Shown one piece after another: positions 14,731 through 23,699 of a DNA stretch of 23,699 bases. The stretch lies in assembly GCA_002390425.1 (NCBI GenBank), contig DGPL01000041.1:14935-38633 (forward strand). The letters are read 5' to 3'. Under the pieces are notes generated by a model that did no database searches, was not told the DNA's origin, and worked only from the letters and a program-made list of their open reading frames with translations. The position numbers and the translations under genes were made by a program. The stretch's first letter is position 1. Each line of letters opens with the position of its first letter. Source of the DNA: Kordiimonadaceae bacterium UBA4441. GTDB taxonomy: Bacteria; Pseudomonadota; Alphaproteobacteria; Sphingomonadales; Emcibacteraceae.

Positions 14731-16440
14731 ATGGCCCAACTACGCCGCACAGCTGTCTCATCAACTGAGAAAAAAACGCAAAACCCAATTGCTAAAGCAA
14801 TGAGCAGGGCGAGGCATAGTAGCTTTTATCATGATTTAAGTTTAAGAGGGAAAAACCCACTAAGATTGCTGGGAACACCAAAGGATCTGTGGCCTGGGTC
14901 TGTGACGGCTGGCACACAAATGGTGGCGGGTAAAATAATGGCCGGTGGCCATATACTAGAAAACCCGAAGGATGATCAAAATGTTTGGCCTGGCGGGGAT
15001 GTTTGGCTAGATTCAAATTTAAGCGAACATTGGCAGGCTTATTTACATAGTTTTAATTGGCTACGTGATTTAAATCAGGCAGTTGATCGCAAAGGGGCAC
15101 AGCGCCGCGCCGAAGAATTGGTGGAAACTTGGATCGACCAAAATACACAGTGGGGCGAAATTTCATGGCGATCCGATATTGTGGGTGAACGCGTCACAAA
15201 TTGGTTGATTTATGCGCCACTTATCATGGATTCGGATGATGTTTTATATCGCGGTCGTGTTCTTGATATCCTAGCACGGAGCGCTAGACATTTAATGAAA
15301 ATGTCATCTGATATGCCAGATGGCCCCGCGGGTTTAAAGGCAATTATTGGTTTGGCATTTTCAGGGCTATTTATCCCTTTTGGCGATGCATGGCTTAAGC
15401 AATCAGTCGGTCATTTGAAATTTTCGCTCGGAAAAGAAATATTGGTTGATGGCGGTATCAGAAGTCGTAACCCTCAAGAATTATTACATCTTTTTATGAA
15501 TATGGTGCTTTTAAAAGATGCCTTTCCTGGCATGGGCAAAACAGTACCGGATGAACTGGAAAAAGCTGTTAGTAGAATGGCGTCTAATCTAAAGTCTATA
15601 ACGCTTGGTGATGGCAAATTACCCCTCTTTAATGGTTCGTGTTTGCAGCGCAATGAAGATATTCCTGCCTTTTTAATTAAAGCGGAAGAAGATGCAACGG
15701 TGACGATAGTGCTTGAGCAATGCGGTTATAACCGTATCGAAAAAGGGCAAACGATCATTATTGAAGACGTGGGGCCACCAGCAGAACTAGAAATGAGCCG
15801 GAGTGCTCATGCGGGGACATTATCTTTTGAAATGAGCCATGCAAAAGAAAGAATAATTGTAAATCTGGGCCAGGCTGCATTTAATGCACAAATTGATGAA
15901 AATATAGAGAGGTTTTCAAGATCTACTGAAGCACATTCAACACTTGTTATTGGTGGTCAAAATAGCAGTAATATTCGTGAAGATGGATTAATAGGGCACG
16001 GTATAACCACAACCGATACTTCATTATATGAGGAAAACGGCCATATACTTATTGATGCAAAGCATGACGGTTATAAAGAGAACGGTTTTAGCCATCGCCG
16101 CCTTATTTATGTTGATGATAAGGGCGAGGATATTCGTGGTGAAGATAATGTCGATTTAATAGGCAATCAAAATAATGAAAGTGGGCAATCATTTAATATT
16201 TTCTTCCACTTACATCCGAATGTTTCCTTGGTAGAGGGCAACGATCATATCATGTTGGTAACGGAAACTGGCAGTAAGTGGGGCTTTTATTCTAGTGACG
16301 CAAAACGCAGCATTTCTGAGGGTTTGTATTTTGGTGATGCCGGTAAATCATTACCATGCCTATCTATTAAATTATCTGGAAAGATTGAAAGCGCGAACAC
16401 CAAAGTACTTTGGTCACTAAAATTAATTGATGAGAATTAA
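14731..16440 (+). CDS. Heparinase II/III-like protein
   Basis: A 569-residue protein with an N-terminal alpha/alpha-barrel-like region (about 50-310; note LRLLGTPKDLWPG, NWLRDLNQA, WRSDIVGERVTNWL and GDGKLPLFNGSC) and a C-terminal beta-sheet heparinase II/III domain from about 345, beginning near HAGTLSFEMSHAKERI. Family members include lyases of uronic-acid polysaccharides, but substrate and activity cannot be assigned. No signal peptide is visible: the N-terminus is basic and polar for 40 residues, so the protein may stay in the cytoplasm unless the start is misplaced. In my recollection such a gene commonly sits between rpe/rsmB and purH in alphaproteobacteria, hinting at a conserved role not explained by scavenging. 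The start ATG has only a weak GAGA upstream. Confidence 0.85.
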   Translation: MAQLRRTAVSSTEKKTQNPIAKAMSRARHSSFYHDLSLRGKNPLRLLGTPKDLWPGSVTAGTQMVAGKIMAGGHILENPKDDQNVWPGGDVWLDSNLSEHWQAYLHSFNWLRDLNQAVDRKGAQRRAEELVETWIDQNTQWGEISWRSDIVGERVTNWLIYAPLIMDSDDVLYRGRVLDILARSARHLMKMSSDMPDGPAGLKAIIGLAFSGLFIPFGDAWLKQSVGHLKFSLGKEILVDGGIRSRNPQELLHLFMNMVLLKDAFPGMGKTVPDELEKAVSRMASNLKSITLGDGKLPLFNGSCLQRNEDIPAFLIKAEEDATVTIVLEQCGYNRIEKGQTIIIEDVGPPAELEMSRSAHAGTLSFEMSHAKERIIVNLGQAAFNAQIDENIERFSRSTEAHSTLVIGGQNSSNIREDGLIGHGITTTDTSLYEENGHILIDAKHDGYKENGFSHRRLIYVDDKGEDIRGEDNVDLIGNQNNESGQSFNIFFHLHPNVSLVEGNDHIMLVTETGSKWGFYSSDAKRSISEGLYFGDAGKSLPCLSIKLSGKIESANTKVLWSLKLIDEN

Positions 16441-16518
16441 GAATACTCTTGCGCCAAGTTATAAAATCCAGTACCACGCGATAAGTAAATTGAGATAATG
16501 ATAAAAAGAGATTTTTTG

Positions 16519-18120
16519 ATGAATGATTCAGCAAATACACCGATTAAGCGCGCACTTTTATCCGTATCAGATAAAACGGGATTAATAGAATTCGGGCAAT
16601 TCTTAGCAAGCCAAGGCGTAGAAATTTTATCTACCGGGGGCTCTGCTAAAGCCTTGGCTGATGCAGGTGTGCCGGTTAAAGAAGTTGCTGAACACACAGG
16701 ATTCCCTGAAATGATGGACGGTCGTGTGAAAACGCTTCACCCGAAAATTCACGGCGGTTTATTAGCGCTTCGTGACAATGATAAGCATCTTGGTTCAATG
16801 AAAGAGCACGATATTGGCGGTATAGATCTATTGTGTGTTAACCTTTATCCGTTTGAAGAAACCGTTGAAAAAGGGGCTGATTTTGCAACATGCATTGAAA
16901 ATATTGACATTGGTGGTCCGGCCATGATTAGAAGTGCTTCAAAAAACCATGCTTTTGTCACTGTTGTTGTGGAAGCAAGTGATTATGAAGGTATCATGGC
17001 CTCTATGAAAGAGAATGCGGGAGCAACATCGGCTTCTCTAAGAACCAAACTGGCGGCAAAGGCCTTTGCACGAACAGGCTCTTATGATGCGGCAATTTCA
17101 GCATGGTTTGCGGATCAACTTGGGGAAACTTATCCGGAACGCATGAATATTACGGCTACGAAACGACAAGAATTAAGATACGGCGAAAACCCGCATCAAG
17201 ATGCAGCGTTCTATGTCACACGAAATGCCACACCAAGACGCGGCATAGCCACAGCCACTCAATTGCAGGGTAAAGAATTAAGCTATAATAATCTTAATGA
17301 TACGGACGCAGCCTTTGAACTTGTTAGCGAATTTGATCCTAAAGATGGTCCAGCCGTTGCAATAATCAAACACGCTAACCCATGTGGAGTTGCACGTGGA
17401 AATAGTTATTTAGAGGCCTATAACAAAGCACTTATTTGCGACCAAACCAGCGCATTTGGAGGTATTATTGCCTTAAATGGTATGCTTGACGGTGAAACAG
17501 CAGAAGAGATTTCGAAAATTTTCACAGAAGTCGTCATTGCCACAGATGCTGATGAAAAGGCACGTGAAATAATGTCCGCGAAAAAGAATTTAAGACTACT
17601 TCTAACGGGCGGGATAGCCGATCCGCGTGATGCAGTTCAAACGATAAAATCCGTCGCGGGTGGTTATTTAGTGCAAGGCCGTGATAATGGTAAGGTTACC
17701 TTGGACGACTTAAAGGTCGTGACGAAAAGAAAACCTTCAGAGCAGGAATTAAATGATTTATTGTTTGCCTTTAATGTTTGTAAACATGTGAAATCAAATG
17801 CCATTATTTATGTAAAAGACGGCGCAACGGTCGGAATTGGTGCGGGGCAAATGAGCCGGGTAGACAGCGCAAGAACGGCAGCGCGAAAAGCCCTTGATGC
17901 CAGTGAGGCTGCTGGTTTAGAAATCCCAATGACTGAAGGATCAGTTGTTGCCTCTGATGCCTTTTTCCCATTTGCGGACGGCCTCTTAAGTGCAGCAGAA
18001 GCAGGTGTAACGGCGGTTATTCAGCCTGGTGGTTCAATTCGCGATGATGAAATTATCGCAGCCGCTGATGAGCAGGGCCTTGCCATGGTCTTAACAGGCA
18101 TGCGCCATTTCCGTCATTAA
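16519..18120 (+). CDS. purH: PurH, bifunctional AICAR formyltransferase/IMP cyclohydrolase
   Basis: Catalyses the last two steps of de novo IMP synthesis: formylation of AICAR by 10-formyl-THF, then ring closure. With this start the protein has 533 residues (family about 530). The N-terminal MGS-like cyclohydrolase domain shows RALLSVSDKTGL at 11-22 and KTLHPKIHGG at 71-80. The C-terminal transformylase shows RYGENPHQ at 220-227 and the catalytic pair K284-H285 in KHANPCG. An in-frame ATG at 16498 would add seven residues (MIKRDFL). I prefer 16519 because AAAGAG stands 8 bases before it, and homologues begin a few residues before the RRALISVSDKTG-type motif. It lies 78 bases after the heparinase-like gene. 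Confidence 0.97.
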   Translation: MNDSANTPIKRALLSVSDKTGLIEFGQFLASQGVEILSTGGSAKALADAGVPVKEVAEHTGFPEMMDGRVKTLHPKIHGGLLALRDNDKHLGSMKEHDIGGIDLLCVNLYPFEETVEKGADFATCIENIDIGGPAMIRSASKNHAFVTVVVEASDYEGIMASMKENAGATSASLRTKLAAKAFARTGSYDAAISAWFADQLGETYPERMNITATKRQELRYGENPHQDAAFYVTRNATPRRGIATATQLQGKELSYNNLNDTDAAFELVSEFDPKDGPAVAIIKHANPCGVARGNSYLEAYNKALICDQTSAFGGIIALNGMLDGETAEEISKIFTEVVIATDADEKAREIMSAKKNLRLLLTGGIADPRDAVQTIKSVAGGYLVQGRDNGKVTLDDLKVVTKRKPSEQELNDLLFAFNVCKHVKSNAIIYVKDGATVGIGAGQMSRVDSARTAARKALDASEAAGLEIPMTEGSVVASDAFFPFADGLLSAAEAGVTAVIQPGGSIRDDEIIAAADEQGLAMVLTGMRHFRH

Positions 18121-18162
18121 AATAGTGTCGCGGGATATTATTAAATACCCCGCATAACTATT
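18121..18162. terminator. Hairpin between convergent purH and glutamate dehydrogenase genes
   Basis: The 54-base gap holds an inverted repeat. GCGGG (18130-18134) pairs with CCCGC (18149-18153), continued by TATT/AATA inside around an ATTA loop with one A-C mismatch. An outer pair, AATAGT (18121-18126) with ACTATT (18157-18162), lies beyond a three-by-three internal loop. Because it starts right after the purH stop and lies just beyond the dehydrogenase stop, it could serve both transcripts. Neither side has a strong T-run, so classic intrinsic termination is uncertain. Confidence 0.5.
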
Positions 18163-18174
18163 GAAAAGTGAGAA

Positions 18175-21100
18175 TTAATCAACGACTACGTTACGAATCT
18201 GTCTTGCTGCAAAACCCATTTTTGTCACATTAATGGTGCCGGCATGTTGGAAATCCTCGAGCAGTTTTTTCACACGTAGTGTGGCTAAATTATTATCTTT
18301 CAGCCATTTATCTGCCGCTTTTTCACAGTCTTTTGCTTTAGTGCCGCTTAACGCAGTTCTTGTCAGTATTTTTTGCTGATCTTGAAGATCACCCAAAATA
18401 CTATTAACGGCGAGACGGTCCCAATGATCAGATGTTTCGACAAGTTCCGCTTGATTTCTAAGCCAGTCAAACCCAAGATCATCACCAAACTTGAAGTAAG
18501 CTTTGGCAACTTCGGTGACATCAATACCTAATTCTTTCGCAACTTGCACGAGATCACATGCCGCCGTTTTGATATCAAGACTTGCGATCAACTGGGCAAG
18601 GTCTTTTTCAACATTTTGCTCAGCATACATGTTCATTTTGCCCATGAAGCTTTCGTCCGAAGAAGATTGAGCCCCCGTATCCATTTTAAACAGTTCCGTG
18701 ATACCAGGCTTATAATTATCAATAATAGATTTTATCGGCTTCTTGTTGTCCGTGTTATTTAAGAACCAGATTGTTTGACGACGGGCAAACTCTTCAACAT
18801 CCATAAGCATAAGCATTTGAATCGTTGCAGGCGCGATATAATCTAACGCTTCAATACGTTTCCACATATTATCAAGTTCAAATACTTCACTCGTAATAAT
18901 GGCGGCACGTGCTATTTCAGCACCGCTTGCCCCGGTTTCTTCCTTAATAGCTTGAATGCCCCCGCGGTTCACAATTTCATTACAAAGCACTTTTGCAATA
19001 ATTGGCTTACGCAATTGGTGATTTAACATTTCTTTTTTATACTTGCCGCTTAGTCTTTCAGGGAAAGACATGCTCAAATACTTTTCTAAGTAAGGATCAT
19101 CAAGAAAATCACTTTCCATTAAACTATCAAAAAGAGACATTTTTGCATAAGCAATCAGCACAGAATTTTCAGGACGTGTAAGGCCGAGTGATTTTTCAGC
19201 ACGCTCAGCGAGCTCTTCATCATTAGGAAGAAATTCTAACTCCCTATCTAGATTTGCGGATTTTTCCAAATCATCCAAATATCTTTCGAAACTATCAAGC
19301 TGTTTAATACTGCTTGATTTAGCGAGGCTTATAGCTTGTGATTGAAGATAATTGTCGCGCAATACGAGTTCTGCAACATCATCTGTCATGTCTTCTAACA
19401 ATTTGTTGCGTTGCTTTCCGGTCATTTTCCCTTCTGCCACAACACTATTTAGAAGAATCTTGATATTGACTTCGTTATCCGAACAGTCAACGCCGGCTGA
19501 ATTATCAACGGCGTCTGTGTTCATCATGCCGCCAGAAAGCGAATATTCTATCCGGCCAAGTTGTGTACAACCAAGGTTTCCACCTTCGCCTATCACTTTA
19601 CATCTAAGATCACTACCATTCACACGAATGGCATCGTTAGCACGGTCACCAACTTCACTGTTGCTTTCGCTATCGGCTTTAACATAGGTACCAATGCCAC
19701 CAAACCATAATAAATCCATTTGTGATTTTAAAATGGCGCGGATTAGTTCATTAGGTGTTGCGGAAGAGACATCATCTTCAAAACCAAATAATGATTTCAT
19801 TTCCGGCGTAAGATCAATAGATTTAAGGCTTCTACTAAAGACGCCACCACCTTTTGTGATAAGCTTCTTATTATAATCTTCCCAGCTTGAGCGCGGAAGA
19901 TCAAAGAGGCGTTGTCTTTCATCAAATGATTTTTTAGGATCCGGGTCTGGATCAATGAAAATATCGCGGTGGTCAAAGGCGGCAACTAGTTTGACGGCTT
20001 CTGAACAGAGAAGGCCGTTACCAAATACATCACCAGACATGTCACCAATACCAGCAACACTAATGCTGTCTTTTTGTACATCAATGCCTTGCTCACGGAA
20101 ATGGCGCTGAACACTTACCCACGCACCTCGTGCGGTAATGCCCATTTTCTTATGGTCATATCCAACGGAGCCACCAGATGCAAAAGCATCATCAAGCCAG
20201 AAGCCATAATCTTGTGCAAGCCCATTAGCAATATCAGAGAATGTGGCCGTTCCTTTATCGGCTGCCACAACGAGATAAGGATCATCATCATCTTGTCTTA
20301 CAACCTCTAGCGGTGGGATTACATCGCCGTCTTTTAAATTGTCTGTAATATCAAGCAAACCAGATATAAATGATTTATAACACGCAATTCCTTCATCAAG
20401 GAATTCTTCACGTGTTGGATTGGCGGGCATTTGTTTTGGAACAAACCCACCTTTAGCTCCAACTGGCACAATAACGGTATTCTTTACTTGTTGAGCTTTA
20501 ACTAGACCGAGCACTTCCGTACGGTAGTCTTCTTTACGGTCTGACCAACGAAGGCCGCCACGCGCAACAGGACCAAATCTTAAATGGACGCCTTCAAAGC
20601 GGGCGGAATAAACGAATATCTCAGCATAAGGCCTTGGTTTCGGTGCTTCATCAACACCGCTACTTTGAATTTTGATGGAAATATAATTTTTATGATCGCC
20701 ATTTGCATCTTTTTGATAAAAGTTGGTTCTTAAAGAACATTCAATAACATTTAAGCAATTTCTTAAGATGCGATCCTGATCAAGACTATCAACGTTAGCG
20801 AGCAAGCTTTTTATCTTACTAATATTTTTTGCTGCCGCTTTATCACGATCTGTTTTACTTGTGTCATTAATTGCAAACTTAATTTCAAACAGATCAGCTA
20901 GTAATCTTGAAATATCGCCATATTGCGTCAATGTGTCTTGCATATAAAATTCACTATATGAACTTCCAAGTTGACGCAGGTATTTACTATAAACACGTAG
21001 AATTAATGCTTGCCTATGGGTTAAGGATGCGCTTCTGACTAGTTTATTGAAGCCGTCATTGTCAACATGCCCTAGCCAAATTGCCCGCAGCGTTTCTTCC

Positions 21101-22980
21101 ATTGGTGTTTTTAAAATACTAAGATCAATTGCGTTTTGGGCGGGCTCTTCAAGATAGAAGTCATGCATACTATAATGAATTTTATCGTCGTCTGTCCCTG
21201 TGTACACATCATAGGCGAATTCTTCTATCACTCTTAAACCCATATTTTCGAGCATTGGAAGACAATCACTCAGAGTGATGATGCTTTGACTGGTATAAAT
21301 TTTTAATCGGACAACATGTTCCGCGTCTTCTGGTTCGCGATATAGATTAAATGCAATATTATCCTTTACTGGCAATTGTTCCATTTTATCGACATCGGTG
21401 ACAGCAAAACGTGGATCGAAATGTTCTTTATAGGCAGGTTTAAAGCACTGACTGTATTTTCTAAAAAGCTGGATTGCTTTTTCTTCTCCGTATCGATCAA
21501 CCAATACTTCGTGGAAGTAATCAACCCAACTTTGAGCGACTTTCGCGATGCGGCGGTTAATATCATCTGGGTCAGCATTTCTGACTTGTCCGGGTTTGGT
21601 TCTAATAATGAAATGCCAGCGAGCAATTCGTTCGTTACTAAGTTGCGCGTATCTTGATGAAAGTTCACCGTTAAATTCTTCACAAAGAATTTTTTCAATT
21701 TTTGAACGCAATACTGAATTATATAAATCTCGCGGTACGAAGACTAAAGCGGACACAAAACGTTCAAATTTATCGCGACGTACAAAAGCACGGCACTGTG
21801 GTCTTAAGCTCAAATGTAATATGCCAATAGACGTTTGAAACAGAGTTTCTTCATCAATTTGGAATAGTTCATCACGCGGAAGTGTTTCTAAAATATGAAA
21901 CAATGCTTTGCCGTCGTGGCTATTATAATCAAAGCCAGAACGCTCAACGACAGTTTTCACTTTGGTATCAAGGTAAGGAATATTTTGCGCGCGCTGATTG
22001 TAACTATCAGAAGTAAATAGACCGACGAAGCGTATTTCCCCGACAACTTTTCCTTTATTATCAAATTTTTTGAAACCGACATAATCTAAATGTACCACGC
22101 GGTGGACCAATGATTTAACATTGGCTTTGGTGACGAGCATAATAGGATCATTGGCCATAAAATCTTCAATTTCAGGGGAAATATCCACTAGGCCATCAGG
22201 CCCTCGAAGAACTTGAACCTTAGGGTCACGCAGTATGCCGTATCCATCGCCAGAGGATGGTTTTTTCTTATTATGGTCGTATTCACGGTAGCCCAGCATT
22301 GTGAAATTATTTTCTGTAAGCCATTTTAGAAACCTCTGAGATTCTTTAACTTCTGCACGTGTTACTGATTTCGGCGCATTTTCAAGACCATCAGATGTCT
22401 CGCTCACTTTTTGAACGATCGTTTTCCAATCTTGAACGGACGCATGTACAAAGTCGGTGACTTGTTTAAGTTTATCAAATAAGGAATCGATTTCTTGCTG
22501 ATTACTCATGGCAGTAATTTCAATGTGCATGACAGATTCAGAAGCCTTAGAGCCACCTTTTGAAACCATTTTACCTGATTTATCGCGATTATGATCAAGA
22601 ACAGGATGGATAAGCATGTGCAGCGTGTTGCCGTCTTCTAAAAGATTTGAGGTGATTGAATCTATCAAGAAAGGCATATCCTTGGTAAGGATCTGTATGA
22701 TAGTATGTGAAGATGTCCAGCCATACTCTTCTAATGTAGGATTGAAAATGCGAATTTTAGAGGCTTTTCCAGATTCTTTAAAATCGTTAATAAATTTCCA
22801 ATTGCTTATGGCAATGGCATATAATTCATCAATTTTTAAGCTTAAATCTTCTGGGGATGCGTTCTTATAAAAATTACCTACAAAGTCAATAAAACCATCC
22901 CCTAAGGATGATTTCATATTTTCTTTTGCGTAATCAACGATGGTATCGAGGCGAATTTCTTTTTGGGACCAGCTGCTCAC
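18175..22980 (-). CDS. gdhB: NAD-dependent glutamate dehydrogenase, large 180-kDa type
   Basis: Oxidatively deaminates glutamate to 2-oxoglutarate and ammonium with NAD, usually serving glutamate catabolism. At 1601 residues it fits the large GDH class known from Streptomyces, Pseudomonas and Caulobacter. The N-terminal half carries ACT-like regulatory regions (DMPFLIDSITSNLL at about 101-114 is typical). The catalytic core shows GPVARGGLRWSDR from residue 803, and VGAKGGFVPKQ with K843. The NAD-binding part shows GIGDMSGDVFGNG near 980 and LLWFGGIGTYVKA further on. The C-terminal helical extension continues to the end. The start is GTG at 22980, supported by AAGGA about 10 bases upstream; an ATG further up is out of frame. 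The protein appears intact. The symbol follows usage in some species (gdh2 elsewhere). Confidence 0.97.
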   Translation of the reverse strand: MSSWSQKEIRLDTIVDYAKENMKSSLGDGFIDFVGNFYKNASPEDLSLKIDELYAIAISNWKFINDFKESGKASKIRIFNPTLEEYGWTSSHTIIQILTKDMPFLIDSITSNLLEDGNTLHMLIHPVLDHNRDKSGKMVSKGGSKASESVMHIEITAMSNQQEIDSLFDKLKQVTDFVHASVQDWKTIVQKVSETSDGLENAPKSVTRAEVKESQRFLKWLTENNFTMLGYREYDHNKKKPSSGDGYGILRDPKVQVLRGPDGLVDISPEIEDFMANDPIMLVTKANVKSLVHRVVHLDYVGFKKFDNKGKVVGEIRFVGLFTSDSYNQRAQNIPYLDTKVKTVVERSGFDYNSHDGKALFHILETLPRDELFQIDEETLFQTSIGILHLSLRPQCRAFVRRDKFERFVSALVFVPRDLYNSVLRSKIEKILCEEFNGELSSRYAQLSNERIARWHFIIRTKPGQVRNADPDDINRRIAKVAQSWVDYFHEVLVDRYGEEKAIQLFRKYSQCFKPAYKEHFDPRFAVTDVDKMEQLPVKDNIAFNLYREPEDAEHVVRLKIYTSQSIITLSDCLPMLENMGLRVIEEFAYDVYTGTDDDKIHYSMHDFYLEEPAQNAIDLSILKTPMEETLRAIWLGHVDNDGFNKLVRSASLTHRQALILRVYSKYLRQLGSSYSEFYMQDTLTQYGDISRLLADLFEIKFAINDTSKTDRDKAAAKNISKIKSLLANVDSLDQDRILRNCLNVIECSLRTNFYQKDANGDHKNYISIKIQSSGVDEAPKPRPYAEIFVYSARFEGVHLRFGPVARGGLRWSDRKEDYRTEVLGLVKAQQVKNTVIVPVGAKGGFVPKQMPANPTREEFLDEGIACYKSFISGLLDITDNLKDGDVIPPLEVVRQDDDDPYLVVAADKGTATFSDIANGLAQDYGFWLDDAFASGGSVGYDHKKMGITARGAWVSVQRHFREQGIDVQKDSISVAGIGDMSGDVFGNGLLCSEAVKLVAAFDHRDIFIDPDPDPKKSFDERQRLFDLPRSSWEDYNKKLITKGGGVFSRSLKSIDLTPEMKSLFGFEDDVSSATPNELIRAILKSQMDLLWFGGIGTYVKADSESNSEVGDRANDAIRVNGSDLRCKVIGEGGNLGCTQLGRIEYSLSGGMMNTDAVDNSAGVDCSDNEVNIKILLNSVVAEGKMTGKQRNKLLEDMTDDVAELVLRDNYLQSQAISLAKSSSIKQLDSFERYLDDLEKSANLDRELEFLPNDEELAERAEKSLGLTRPENSVLIAYAKMSLFDSLMESDFLDDPYLEKYLSMSFPERLSGKYKKEMLNHQLRKPIIAKVLCNEIVNRGGIQAIKEETGASGAEIARAAIITSEVFELDNMWKRIEALDYIAPATIQMLMLMDVEEFARRQTIWFLNNTDNKKPIKSIIDNYKPGITELFKMDTGAQSSSDESFMGKMNMYAEQNVEKDLAQLIASLDIKTAACDLVQVAKELGIDVTEVAKAYFKFGDDLGFDWLRNQAELVETSDHWDRLAVNSILGDLQDQQKILTRTALSGTKAKDCEKAADKWLKDNNLATLRVKKLLEDFQHAGTINVTKMGFAARQIRNVVVD

Positions 22981-23085
22981 GGCTTTTTCCTTTTTGGTTA
23001 TGAAATTTCATATTCTTAGAATCTATCATATATATAAAGGGTTTAAGAAATGGTTTATTTGTTATTTTTCAAATTTCCTGAGGAT
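22981..23085 (-). promoter_or_regulatory. Upstream region of the glutamate dehydrogenase gene, possible promoter
   Basis: A 105-base A/T-rich gap between the edge gene and the dehydrogenase on the same strand. On the - strand TATGAT (23025-23030) is a five-of-six -10 candidate inside a TATATATA tract, with only poor -35 matches (TTTCTT or TTCTTA) about 15-16 bases before it. The ribosome site AAGGA lies near the GTG. No terminator hairpin for the upstream gene is evident. Confidence 0.3.
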
Positions 23086-23699
23086 TTAATTCTCTTTTTT
23101 CAAATTTCCATTGATAAAGGCAGCTCGTTTCAGAATCGGGTCAATTTTTGTATATTGATCATCGAGAACCTTAAGAACATCAATGTCATGCCCCCGTCTT
23201 TTGGCAAGGAGCAAACAAAATTCATCTGCATCCTTACTAACGATCATTTTCTTTAACCTAATGCGGCCGATTACCGGCATATCTCTTAGTACATTTCTTG
23301 CTTCTTCAACGGTTCTTGATTGTTGTACGAGGTTGGCGCCGTTTGATCCTTTGCGGATTGCACGCATTTCTTTTACGCATCCTTTGATGCCACCAGGGAA
23401 ATGTTTGATGAAGTCATGGAAATCCTCAACATCAACATTCATGTGTTTGGCAATTCCAAGTGCCGCTGCATATTCGGTAAGCCTTGTTTTATCGTAGTCT
23501 TTACCGAGGCAGATTTTAAGAACTGGTGTAAAGGGTGCACGTTCTTGTATTTTTAAGCCATTTTCTGCAACGAGTTTAGAATACTCAACAGGGGAATTTT
23601 CACATACACTATGAAATTTATAAATAGCGGTAAGAATATTATATAAACTATCTCTGCTTCTGTTATGACTTGCGTCTTCTTTCTTAATATATCGAATGA
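23086..23699 (-). CDS. Unrecognised protein, C-terminal part, runs off the right edge
   Basis: The reading frame is open from the window edge to the stop at 23086, giving 203 visible residues; the first in-frame ATG (23442) is internal because the frame continues upstream without interruption. The protein is soluble-looking and lysine-rich, with no membrane segment. Notable stretches are RSRDSLYNILTAIYKFHSV, QERAPFTPVLKICLGKDYDK followed by TRLTEYAAALGIAKH, HFPGGIKGCVKEMRAIRK, and a tail rich in basic residues ending NLKKEN. I do not recognise the family and see no catalytic motif. It precedes the glutamate dehydrogenase gene by 105 bases on the same strand, so they could share a transcript, but the gap may hold a separate promoter. 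Confidence 0.75.
   Translation of the reverse strand, partial: IRYIKKEDASHNRSRDSLYNILTAIYKFHSVCENSPVEYSKLVAENGLKIQERAPFTPVLKICLGKDYDKTRLTEYAAALGIAKHMNVDVEDFHDFIKHFPGGIKGCVKEMRAIRKGSNGANLVQQSRTVEEARNVLRDMPVIGRIRLKKMIVSKDADEFCLLLAKRRGHDIDVLKVLDDQYTKIDPILKRAAFINGNLKKEN

Noticed and set aside
16498..16518. Extra N-terminal MIKRDFL for PurH from the upstream ATG
   Set aside because: The only purine-rich element is too close to that ATG, and the later ATG has better spacing and fits the family length.
20404..20419. TTCACGTG in the glutamate dehydrogenase gene as a degenerate parS
   Set aside because: About ten of sixteen positions match and the right arm is lost, so it is likely chance.
1..23699. 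Search for mobile elements, CRISPR repeats, tRNA or rRNA genes, toxin-antitoxin or defence modules
   Set aside because: No transposase, integrase, direct repeat array, structural RNA or defence-type protein was seen; gene order is that of a core chromosome.

Overview
The window looks like a piece of an AT-rich alphaproteobacterial chromosome (by eye roughly 40% G+C; not computed). The evidence is the block mnmG-rsmG-parA-parB, an SDHAF4/DUF1674 gene next to rsmB, the series rsmB-rpe-heparinase-purH, a 1600-residue NAD-dependent glutamate dehydrogenase and a suf operon led by an Rrf2 regulator. I cannot fix the order or genus. Nothing resembles a phage, transposon, CRISPR array, tRNA or rRNA. 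Almost every base is coding.

Region 1 (1-3261, + strand): the 3' end of mnmG (tRNA wobble modification), rsmG (16S rRNA m7G methylation), then parA and parB (chromosome partitioning). A perfect 16-bp parS palindrome lies inside the start of rsmG, so the ParB landing site is embedded in a neighbouring housekeeping gene. This is expected near the replication origin, but no oriC is visible here.

Region 2 (3262-9085, + strand): a self-contained SUF iron-sulfur operon. It has an IscR-type-1-like operator and a promoter, then an Rrf2 regulator with three cysteines, sufB, sufC, sufD, sufS and a SufT-like DUF59 protein, all with gaps of 9 to 19 bases. No sufA or sufE is present. The operon ends stop codon against stop codon with the next, convergent gene.

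Region 3 (12572 down to 9086, - strand): a compact three-gene unit. It starts with a 52-residue SDHAF4-like protein, continues with a membrane fatty acid hydroxylase/sterol desaturase family protein, and ends with a large patatin-like phospholipase that overlaps the hydroxylase gene by 4 bases. This is the least conventional grouping in the window.

Region 4 (12632-18120, + strand): rsmB, rpe, a heparinase II/III-like protein without an evident export signal, and purH. Region 5 (23699 down to 18175, - strand): an unrecognised partial gene at the right edge, then the large glutamate dehydrogenase with a GTG start. A hairpin separates purH from the convergent dehydrogenase.

I find no clearly new system. 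The most useful observations are the parS inside rsmG, the predicted Fe-S-responsive operator, the small SDHAF4-like gene and the coupled hydroxylase-patatin pair.
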